DNA of 9,325 nt from assembly GCA_001794015.1 (NCBI GenBank), contig MGIZ01000062.1, positions 1 to 9,325 of the forward strand, given 5' to 3'. How positions within the stretch are numbered: position 1 is the stretch's first letter; each line of letters begins with the position of its first letter. Both the position numbers and the translations under genes were made by a program. The stretch comes from Candidatus Yanofskybacteria bacterium RIFCSPHIGHO2_01_FULL_39_8b (GTDB lineage Bacteria > Patescibacteriota > Minisyncoccia > 2-02-FULL-40-12 > GWA2-44-9). This document shows, piece after piece, positions 1 through 6,688 of this stretch. The notes beneath the pieces are model-generated. The model saw only the letters and a list, made by a program, of their open reading frames with translations, searched no databases and was not told where the DNA came from.

Positions 1-581
1 ATATTTTATTGCGTCTTCTTGAGCCTCAAAGCCGAGAAATAAGTATCGACGGAATAAACATAAAGGAAATTAATCGACAAAGCTGGAGACAAAATATAGG
101 ATACGTTTCTCAGGATATTTTTCTTTTCAATGATACCATTGAAAACAATATCCGTTTTTATAACGATTCATTGAGCCATGAGGAGATTGATACGGCAGCT
201 AAAATAGCCAATATTTATGATTTTATAGAAAGTTTACCTGATAAATTTCAGACAATTATTGGCGAGAGGGGGGTTAAACTTTCCGGGGGTCAACGCCAGC
301 GAATTGTTCTGGCCAGAGTTCTGGCCAGAAAATCATCGTTGATCGTCCTCGATGAAGCCACCAGCTCCTTAGATAACGAATCTGAGGCTTTGATCCAACA
401 AACTATAAAAAACATTAAAAATAAAGCGACTCTGTTGGTCATTGCCCACCGGCTTTCAACCATAACAAATTCGGACAGATTATTAGTCATTGAAGATGGT
501 AGAATAAGAGAATCCGGTACCCCAACCGAATTAATAGAAAATAAAGAGTCTTATTTTCATAAGGTTTCTGATATCACATAG
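1..581 (+). CDS. ABC exporter ATP-binding domain, C-terminal part (5' truncated by window edge)
   Basis: This is the nucleotide-binding domain of an ABC transporter, which hydrolyses ATP at the cytoplasmic face to power export. The frame is open to the left edge, so the TTG at 9 is an internal Leu codon and not a start; the membrane domain and Walker A lie outside the window. Counting from that TTG, visible motifs are the Q-loop (YVSQD, Gln35), the signature LSGGQRQR (91-98), Walker B LIVLDE (111-116), the D-loop SSLD (119-122) and the H-loop His147 (IAHRLS). The order and the phrases GYVSQDIFLFNDTIENNI and IAHRLSTI are typical of exporters with fused membrane and ATPase domains (MsbA/PglK/lipid A exporter-like). 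It ends with TAG, six bases before the next gene, so the two are probably co-transcribed. Being next to glycan-type genes, flipping a lipid-linked glycan is plausible, but the substrate cannot be read from this portion. Confidence 0.93.
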   Translation, partial: ILLRLLEPQSREISIDGINIKEINRQSWRQNIGYVSQDIFLFNDTIENNIRFYNDSLSHEEIDTAAKIANIYDFIESLPDKFQTIIGERGVKLSGGQRQRIVLARVLARKSSLIVLDEATSSLDNESEALIQQTIKNIKNKATLLVIAHRLSTITNSDRLLVIEDGRIRESGTPTELIENKESYFHKVSDIT

Positions 582-587
582 AATAGA

Positions 588-2534
588 ATGGAAAATTTTG
601 GCTACAACTTGATTTTTATCTCAGTATTAGCTTTTGGGCTCTGGTTTTTGTTTTTATTTAAAACTCGCCGAGCCCAATTTATGTTTCCTAACAATCCGAA
701 ACAATGGGCGGATAATGAGATGATGGTTTATGTAGCTTCAAAAGCATATGAGTGGAAATGGCCATCAAAAATGCATTGCTATAAAGACGTTCAGTACACT
801 AGAATGAAAGATATGACGGTTCTTCTTCTTGTATTTTTCCAAAGATTATTAAGAGATAAGAAGGGACCATGGCCATTAATGGCCGCATTAAGCTTCCCCA
901 TTGCCATTTCGTCCATGCTATTATACGTTCTGGGAAGTTTTTATTGGAACCCAAAAATAGGTTTACTAGTCGCAACATTCTATATTATATCCATATGGTT
1001 CTGGGAATTAAGCTTGTTCGGAGGACACCTGAATGTTGCTACAATGTTTTTACTATTGGGCGCGCTGTTCGGCATTAAAATGATAAATGATCCTAACAGC
1101 TTTTGGATAATACTATCCGGTATTTCTCTGGGGTTAATGCTATTTTCATCTGCTGCTTCCTGGCGCTATTTGCCATTATTTTTTGGGTCACTGGTATATG
1201 TTATATATTATAATACTTTATCTATTTCGTTTTATGATTTTCTTGAAAAATTAAGCCAGAACTATATTCCAATTATACATCTATGGATATTCGGTCTACT
1301 TTTTATTTTAAATATGCTCACGCATGTTTTTGCAAAAAATATAATTACCTTTCTTTTTCGTACAAAGTTTAGTCCATTTAGCAAACTACTTAAAAACCGA
1401 GACAATAATTCTCTAGATCATTACTTTGAAAAAAGACTTTATAAAATTAAAGAATATCCTAAATTCGTATTGTATTTTTATACATTTCTGGCAGCAATCA
1501 TTTTTTTAATCGGAATTAAGGTTTTTATTTTGATCGGCCTAGGATTCGGCTTTGCTTTTCTAGTTTTGACTTTACCAGACATCCCTCAAAGTTTACGATA
1601 TTATTTTTCTTACATATATATGTCCTATGTAACAAAAGGTACCGGCTTTGGAGGTGGTACAATAAAAGAGTTTGCTAAAAAGGGAATAACGGTATCGGGT
1701 AAGTTTCGCGGAGGTGGTCTAAAATGGCTACCTAAAATATATTTCCGAATGGCACCATGGCATACCGCTATTTATCTTATATTTATAGCCACGCTCTCAA
1801 TAAAACTATTTTACTGGCCAGCTGAACAAATTTGGGTAACTATTTCACTAATACTACTGTCTCTATCCCCCACACTATGGGGTGAACTAACTGGATCTGT
1901 TCAAGCTAGTCGCGCTTATTCATCGGGAGTTATCGGATATCTGCTATTCATCGGCTATGGTTCTTATATTATTGCCCCTAAATTTGATTTTTTTTGGCCA
2001 CTTGTTATCACTTATATTATTGTCGCGTTTATATGGAACTTATACTATTTTATAACCGATATTTACCCTTCAAGAATGACTATCACAAATTTATTACAGA
2101 GCCTGAAAAAACTATGTATAAAAGAGTTTTATACTCCCAAAATAATTTATAATAAAAAATTAATTTACTCAATTGAGCCTGGATTCCTTAAGGAATACAA
2201 AGTTAATTTTATAAATTTGCTGAGCGAAGCAAAAAATGGGTGGATAGTTATACCACCGACAAGTAGCATATCCTTAAGCGCTCCGGAATCAGAAGAATCC
2301 CTCGGAAGCGAAGGCTACAGAGATGACCCCATTTTAAATTACCTTCTTGATTCAAAAAGTATTGAAAAAATTGCGGCTTATAAATTTAAAATGCTCGGAT
2401 CAAGCCCCTTTTGGAATCAAGAAGGCGATGTTTCTACATATCGAGATTTGATTCTCGGAGAAATAGATGAGAATGAACGCTTCAAAAGCCATGCTTGGCT
2501 AGTTCATGCAAATAAATTAAATATTCCAACATAA
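588..2534 (+). CDS. Multi-pass membrane protein with soluble C-terminal domain, copy A (possible GT-C-like glycosyltransferase)
   Basis: A 648-residue integral membrane protein with about 11-13 predicted membrane segments (roughly 6-24, 98-117, 122-141, 147-165, 172-190, 194-208, 228-246, 293-330, 391-409, 412-428, 446-463, 466-488) and a soluble tail of about 150 residues. It is a paralogue of the 4677-6614 product. Both share an acidic motif after the first helix (DNE at 42-44, then VY.AS), YxxD/KD and TVL near 75, LFGGHLNVA (143-151), RGGGLKWLP (374-382), SLSP..WGE (425-433) and, in the tail, GWIVIP.TSS (551-560), ESE (567-569), DPILN, FW..E..V..Y.DLIL (608-623) and AWLVH (636-640). One first-loop acidic motif followed by many helices recalls GT-C glycosyltransferases, but that is inference; I do not recognise the family. 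The start is the first ATG after the upstream stop, without a clear ribosome binding site. It abuts the methyltransferase gene with no gap. Confidence 0.9.
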   Translation: MENFGYNLIFISVLAFGLWFLFLFKTRRAQFMFPNNPKQWADNEMMVYVASKAYEWKWPSKMHCYKDVQYTRMKDMTVLLLVFFQRLLRDKKGPWPLMAALSFPIAISSMLLYVLGSFYWNPKIGLLVATFYIISIWFWELSLFGGHLNVATMFLLLGALFGIKMINDPNSFWIILSGISLGLMLFSSAASWRYLPLFFGSLVYVIYYNTLSISFYDFLEKLSQNYIPIIHLWIFGLLFILNMLTHVFAKNIITFLFRTKFSPFSKLLKNRDNNSLDHYFEKRLYKIKEYPKFVLYFYTFLAAIIFLIGIKVFILIGLGFGFAFLVLTLPDIPQSLRYYFSYIYMSYVTKGTGFGGGTIKEFAKKGITVSGKFRGGGLKWLPKIYFRMAPWHTAIYLIFIATLSIKLFYWPAEQIWVTISLILLSLSPTLWGELTGSVQASRAYSSGVIGYLLFIGYGSYIIAPKFDFFWPLVITYIIVAFIWNLYYFITDIYPSRMTITNLLQSLKKLCIKEFYTPKIIYNKKLIYSIEPGFLKEYKVNFINLLSEAKNGWIVIPPTSSISLSAPESEESLGSEGYRDDPILNYLLDSKSIEKIAAYKFKMLGSSPFWNQEGDVSTYRDLILGEIDENERFKSHAWLVHANKLNIPT

Positions 2535-3611
2535 ATGAACGACGGCTACTTAAATATAGATGTATATAAAAAAAGAGCCCTAGATAAGCTGGCATTAAAA
2601 AAAGAACCCGAGAGAACATATCCGATTACCAAAAGAGACCTCATCAAAGTTTACCAATGCCCCTTGTGCAAATATGGCGATCTTATCGTTCTAACAGAAG
2701 TATACCTTAAATCAAGGCTTAATTTTTTCCAAACAAGCGCTTGCCCCAAGTGTTTATTTACTTTTAGAACCATATCGCCTTCATTGTCTTGGTTTAAAAA
2801 ATGCTGGGCCAAAATTTATGATCATAAAAAATTAGAAGTATTCAGCCCCGATACGGAAGAAATAAGAAAAAGAAGGTATCAAATATACTTTGATATGTTT
2901 TTAAAATATGCCAAACCGGGAAAACTATTAGACATAGGAGCTGGTTATGGTACCGGATCAAATCTATTTAAGACCCATGGCTTTCAAGTTCAGGCGGTTG
3001 AACCAGAAATAAGCAAAATAGCTTACATAAAAAAATTCTTCGGCATCCAAGTTGTCGCTCAATCAATACAAAAATTTATTTCTAAAAAAAATAACTATGA
3101 CTTTGTTGTCTTCGCGCAATGTCTTGAACATATTGACCGCCCGGACTATGTTATGAAACACTTAAAAAATATTATGCAGCCAAATGGACTCTTATATGCA
3201 GAACTCCCGATAATATGGAATTACGTAAATTGGAATGATGCATTCTATCTCCCCCATAAGAGTAACTTTTCAGAAGAAAATTTTATTAATTTAGTTCACG
3301 AAAGTGGATTTAAAATTATGAAAAAATTTTATGTTGAACAACATCTAAAAACTTGGGATCTGGGCGTATTATTAAAAATTAGTCAGAAAAATAACAAAAC
3401 ACCATTAAAAAATAATGGGAACATTAAAACACTAAGGGACATACTTGCTTTATACAGAAAAGATCTGCCCATAAAATGGTCGGATAACAATAGCATCCTA
3501 AAATACAACGTATTTAATATAGAACAATTTTTCCAAATATTAGATTTGAGAACAAAAAAAATGATAAAACCAAAATCAATAGATGATTTTATTGAATTTA
3601 AAAATATCTAA
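2535..3611 (+). CDS. SAM-dependent class I methyltransferase with N-terminal zinc-ribbon-like module
   Basis: The product (358 aa) should transfer a methyl group from S-adenosylmethionine. An N-terminal module has two CxxC pairs (Cys42/Cys45 in CPLC and Cys70/Cys73 in CPKC), suggesting a zinc knuckle as in many sugar or natural-product methyltransferases. The Rossmann domain follows: motif I LLDIGAGYGTGSN (131-143), an acidic motif II end in AVEPE (154-158, Glu156 for the SAM ribose), then VVFAQCLEHIDRPDYV (191-206), matching the Methyltransf_23-type LEHI/V signature, and NGLLYAELP (217-225). A Lys/Asn-rich C-terminal region (about 285-358) has no motif I recognise. The ATG is directly after the preceding TAA, so translation is likely coupled. 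Position between a membrane protein and a sugar kinase suggests a glycan or glycolipid-precursor substrate, but acceptor and atom (O, N or C) are unknown. The gene is notably AT-rich. Confidence 0.92.
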   Translation: MNDGYLNIDVYKKRALDKLALKKEPERTYPITKRDLIKVYQCPLCKYGDLIVLTEVYLKSRLNFFQTSACPKCLFTFRTISPSLSWFKKCWAKIYDHKKLEVFSPDTEEIRKRRYQIYFDMFLKYAKPGKLLDIGAGYGTGSNLFKTHGFQVQAVEPEISKIAYIKKFFGIQVVAQSIQKFISKKNNYDFVVFAQCLEHIDRPDYVMKHLKNIMQPNGLLYAELPIIWNYVNWNDAFYLPHKSNFSEENFINLVHESGFKIMKKFYVEQHLKTWDLGVLLKISQKNNKTPLKNNGNIKTLRDILALYRKDLPIKWSDNNSILKYNVFNIEQFFQILDLRTKKMIKPKSIDDFIEFKNI

Positions 3612-3654
3612 AACACTAATTATCATAATAACTGTAAATATGATTTGATTATTT

Positions 3655-4653
3655 ATGGTCATAACCAGAACCCCATTTCGAATATCTTTTTTTGGCGGAG
3701 GGACGGACTATCCGGCCTGGTATAAAAAACACGGCGGATCAGTCATCTCAACAACTATTAACAAATACTGCTATCTAAGCTGTCGTTTTTTGCCGCCGTT
3801 TTTCAAACATAAATATAGAGTCGTTTATTCGGTTCAGGAACTAGTAAATGAAATTCGGGAGATAGACCATCCTTCCGTAAGGGCAACTCTGAATTTTTTC
3901 AATACCGACCATGGCATAGAAGTTCACCATCAAGCCGATTTGCCAGCAAAAAGCGGATTGGGATCAAGTTCTTCCTTCACCGTAGGCTTAGTTAACGCAT
4001 TAGGCGGTCTGCATGGTGAGATAAGAACAAAAAGACAACTCGCCCTAGATGCAATTCACATAGAACAAAATCTTATAAAAGAGAATGTCGGATCTCAAGA
4101 TCAGACTGCCGCCGCATTTGGAGGACTGAATAGAATTGACTTTGGCGGCCGAGAAGAAATAACTGTAAACCCGATCCCGATCAGCCAGAAACGATTAGAA
4201 GAATTCCAGGATCATCTCATGCTTTTTTTCACTGATTTTTCAAGAAATGCCTCAACAATCGCTAAAGACTGGATAAAAAATACTCCTCAAAACACAAACG
4301 AACTGGCAACAATATCAGAAATGGTAAATAAGAGCATAGCCATACTTACAAGTAAAAATAATCTGGATGAATTTGGTAAATTATTGCATCAAGCATGGCA
4401 AATCAAAAGAAGGCTCGCTTATAGCATAACCAATACGCACATAGATGAAATATATAAGGCCGGTATCAAGGCCGGAGCTATTGGGGGCAAACTGCTTGGC
4501 GCTGGCGGCGGCGGTTTTATGCTATTTTATGCCGACCCCGAAGCTCAAGAAAAAATAAAAAATAAACTTAAAAAATATCTGCATGTTCCGTTCAGATTTG
4601 AACAACTAGGAAGCCAGATTATTTATTACTCCCCTCCGCCTATCTCATTTTAA
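3655..4653 (+). CDS. hddA: GHMP-family sugar kinase, D-glycero-D-manno-heptose 7-phosphate kinase-like
   Basis: A 332-residue cytoplasmic GHMP kinase, full length for the HddA type. The N-terminus VITRTPFRISFFGGGTDYP (2-20) is the characteristic opening of heptose-7-phosphate kinases and related sugar kinases. The ATP-binding glycine/serine motif is PAKSGLGSSSSF (97-108), and the C-terminal GHMP motif is GGKLLGAGGGGFMLFY (277-292). HIEQNLIKENVGSQDQTAAAFGG (135-157) carries the acidic and polar residues near the active site. Family members phosphorylate D-glycero-alpha-D-manno-heptose 7-phosphate at C-1, leading towards GDP-heptose; close relatives act on other sugars, so substrate specificity is inferred and the symbol is provisional. 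No isomerase, phosphatase or nucleotidyltransferase of the heptose pathway lies within the window. It is 43 AT-rich bases downstream of the methyltransferase, and its start has no obvious Shine-Dalgarno sequence but is fixed by the conserved N-terminus. Confidence 0.9.
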   Translation: MVITRTPFRISFFGGGTDYPAWYKKHGGSVISTTINKYCYLSCRFLPPFFKHKYRVVYSVQELVNEIREIDHPSVRATLNFFNTDHGIEVHHQADLPAKSGLGSSSSFTVGLVNALGGLHGEIRTKRQLALDAIHIEQNLIKENVGSQDQTAAAFGGLNRIDFGGREEITVNPIPISQKRLEEFQDHLMLFFTDFSRNASTIAKDWIKNTPQNTNELATISEMVNKSIAILTSKNNLDEFGKLLHQAWQIKRRLAYSITNTHIDEIYKAGIKAGAIGGKLLGAGGGGFMLFYADPEAQEKIKNKLKKYLHVPFRFEQLGSQIIYYSPPPISF

Positions 4654-4676
4654 AGGTTCCCAACAACAAAAATTAG

Positions 4677-6614
4677 ATGCTGGAAAATCATCATTTTAAT
4701 TTAGATCTGGTATTTACTATAGCCATGACTTTTTGGATTATTTTTTTGATTGTAACCAGAAAAATAATTTATAACGGACCGAATACTGACAATGAAAAAC
4801 AGGTTTACGCCGCTTCTACAATCAAAAAATGGCGTTGGTTTTCCGATATGCATCGCCTAGGCGCACAAAAAACCTATATGAAGGACGGGACAGTCTTAAT
4901 GATCAGTTTTTTCCAAGGAATATTTAATAATTACTGGGGCGACTACCCTGTTACTTCAGCCAGCTCTTTTTCTGTAGCCATATCCGGAATCATGCTATAT
5001 CTAATCGGCGCTAATTATCTTGGTCCCTTCGCCGGCCTGATAATCGCTTTATTATTTTTGATCTCGGTCTGGCCCTGGCAAGTAGCCCTTTTTGGCGGCC
5101 ATATTAATGTTGCTATTGTGTTTTTCTTGCTTTCGATTTATTTCATGCAAAGCTCACAAACTGGTATTTTGCCGCAAAATGTATGGCTCCTGATAGCCGG
5201 GGCGTTATTCTGCCTATCCCTTTTCTCTTCTGCATCTTCAAGTAAATTTATCATTCCATTCCTTGCCGCTCTTTTTTATGAAGCAAATAAATCAATAATC
5301 GGCCCGAATTATGTCTATACCGCTTTGGCCGAAGCCCTAAAAAAAGACTTCTCGTTACTAAGTCTGGCTATACCCGCTTTTTTTATTATTGTTTTTTTGA
5401 TAATTATTACCTCCTATAAAAAAATTGTAAACCTAATGTATTATCAAAAAGCTCCCCGAATATTAAATAAACTCATATCGGGCCGGGGCCTTTTCCCGCT
5501 TGAATATTATATCCAGCATGCCAGAAAAAAAATATATGCCATTATTTTTCCGACATTGCTTGGTCTTATTTTATTATTCATTATTTATAATTTAATAGGT
5601 TTTGATTATTCGGCGCCGACCACAGCGGGAGCATTATTAATGTTTGTTCTCCTGACCCTGCCCGATGTAAAAACCGGCATTAGAAATTATCTTTTTTACT
5701 TGTTCCATTCTCATAGAAAGACTCATTTCCGTCTTTACGTTGACTATTTTGCAAAAAAGAATATCAGCGTAGACAGGGCAACGAGAGGCGGCGGACACAT
5801 ATGGCTACCTCTTCTGTTGTGGCGAATAATACCCCTTCACATATTAATTTCCCTTGCCGCTTTAACTTACTTACTTCTAATTAAACCGATGACTTATTCA
5901 GACGCCATCATCCTGGCCTTAATGTCTCTATCGCCTTATATCTGGGGAGAGATCACTTATGGCGTTCAGGTGGGAAGATCTTATTTGCCAGGCTTAGTAA
6001 CAATGCCTTTATTAACGGGAACGGCTATATTTCTATTATCAGCTTATTCAAATTTTATTACCTTGGTTGCAGCCGTCATACTTGCCGTTTTTTTATGGAA
6101 TCTGGAAAAATTTCTTAACGATATTCTGCCCGCCAGATTAACCGCATCTAAGCTGGTTGAGGCATTGTTAAAACACGGCATTAATGAATTCCATACTTAT
6201 CAGACTGACTATAATAATTTTCTAGTTAATATTATTGACCTGGATCCGCGTTATAAAAATAAATTTAAAATCAACTTTATTAACAGTATTGCCGAAGTAG
6301 AACATGGCTGGATAGTTATACCCAATACAAGCAGTAAAGCTGTCCATATGGAATCAGAATCGGAAGCAATTAAGTACGGAGATTACGACAAAGATCCTGT
6401 TTTAAATGAACTTTTAAAAACTAAGCGAATTGAAAAAGTAGCTAAGGCTAAATTTAAAACAATGGGCACTAGCCGTTTTTGGACCCACGAAAGCGAAGTA
6501 ACAAGTTACATGGACCTGATACTTAAAGATATAACCAAAGAAGATTTATATAGAGGCTATGCTTGGCTAATCCACTCCGACCAAGTTAAAACCACAACAA
6601 ACGAAATTGTTTAA
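4677..6614 (+). CDS. Multi-pass membrane protein with soluble C-terminal domain, copy B (possible GT-C-like glycosyltransferase)
   Basis: A 645-residue paralogue of the 588-2534 product, with the same order of elements: first helix (about 10-27), acidic motif TDNE..VYAAS (37-47), KD.TVL (69-74), LFGGHINVA (138-146), LP(D) followed by R.Y (328-337), RGGGHIWLP (370-378), SLSP..WGE (417-425), VQ..RSY (430-436), GWIVIP.TSS (544-553), ESE (559-561), DPVLN (573-577), FW..E..V..Y.DLIL (601-616) and AWLIH (629-633). Roughly 11-13 membrane segments precede a soluble tail of about 150 residues. Motif conservation in both loops and tail suggests a shared catalytic or binding task; divergence elsewhere, with only short stretches of shared DNA, indicates an old duplication. 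The ATG start is 23 bases after the kinase stop and lacks a clear ribosome binding site. The GT-C idea rests on architecture and context only. Base composition is less AT-rich than in copy A. Confidence 0.9.
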   Translation: MLENHHFNLDLVFTIAMTFWIIFLIVTRKIIYNGPNTDNEKQVYAASTIKKWRWFSDMHRLGAQKTYMKDGTVLMISFFQGIFNNYWGDYPVTSASSFSVAISGIMLYLIGANYLGPFAGLIIALLFLISVWPWQVALFGGHINVAIVFFLLSIYFMQSSQTGILPQNVWLLIAGALFCLSLFSSASSSKFIIPFLAALFYEANKSIIGPNYVYTALAEALKKDFSLLSLAIPAFFIIVFLIIITSYKKIVNLMYYQKAPRILNKLISGRGLFPLEYYIQHARKKIYAIIFPTLLGLILLFIIYNLIGFDYSAPTTAGALLMFVLLTLPDVKTGIRNYLFYLFHSHRKTHFRLYVDYFAKKNISVDRATRGGGHIWLPLLLWRIIPLHILISLAALTYLLLIKPMTYSDAIILALMSLSPYIWGEITYGVQVGRSYLPGLVTMPLLTGTAIFLLSAYSNFITLVAAVILAVFLWNLEKFLNDILPARLTASKLVEALLKHGINEFHTYQTDYNNFLVNIIDLDPRYKNKFKINFINSIAEVEHGWIVIPNTSSKAVHMESESEAIKYGDYDKDPVLNELLKTKRIEKVAKAKFKTMGTSRFWTHESEVTSYMDLILKDITKEDLYRGYAWLIHSDQVKTTTNEIV

Positions 6615-6617
6615 GTA

Positions 6618-6646
6618 TTGACTCGAATAACTAAATATTTTACAGT
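6618..6646 (+). promoter_or_regulatory. Possible sigma70-type promoter upstream of the TPP-enzyme gene
   Basis: TTGACT (6618-6623) matches the -35 consensus at five of six bases, and TACAGT (6641-6646) matches the -10 consensus at four of six, with a 17-base spacer. This sits in the 74-base gap between copy B of the membrane protein and the TPP enzyme, the longest gap among the plus-strand genes. AT-rich DNA yields such matches by chance, so this remains a candidate. Confidence 0.35.
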
Positions 6647-6661
6647 AAACAAATTAAAAGC

Positions 6662-6680
6662 ACTTTCAAAACAAGAAAGT
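6662..6680 (+). repeat. Small inverted repeat in the leader of the TPP-enzyme gene
   Basis: ACTTTC (6662-6667) and GAAAGT (6675-6680) are perfect 6-base complements around a 7-base loop. The right arm ends eight bases before the ATG at 6689, so a hairpin here would partly mask the purine-rich segment that could serve as a ribosome binding site. The stem is short and AT-rich, hence weak; it could also be a chance match. Confidence 0.3.
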
Positions 6681-6688
6681 AGAGAATA

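Noticed and set aside
307..329. 11-base direct repeat TTCTGGCCAGA, each copy nearly palindromic
   Set aside because: It encodes the VLARVLAR stretch next to the ABC signature, so protein sequence explains it; two adjacent copies are not an array or operator by themselves.
290..490. Minus-strand open frame of 66 codons inside the ABC gene
   Set aside because: Antisense to the signature, Walker B and H-loop of the clearly coding ABC domain; no recognisable motifs.
869..1078. Plus-strand open frame of 69 codons in another frame of membrane protein A
   Set aside because: Lies wholly inside a coding frame whose protein is conserved with its paralogue; no independent signal.
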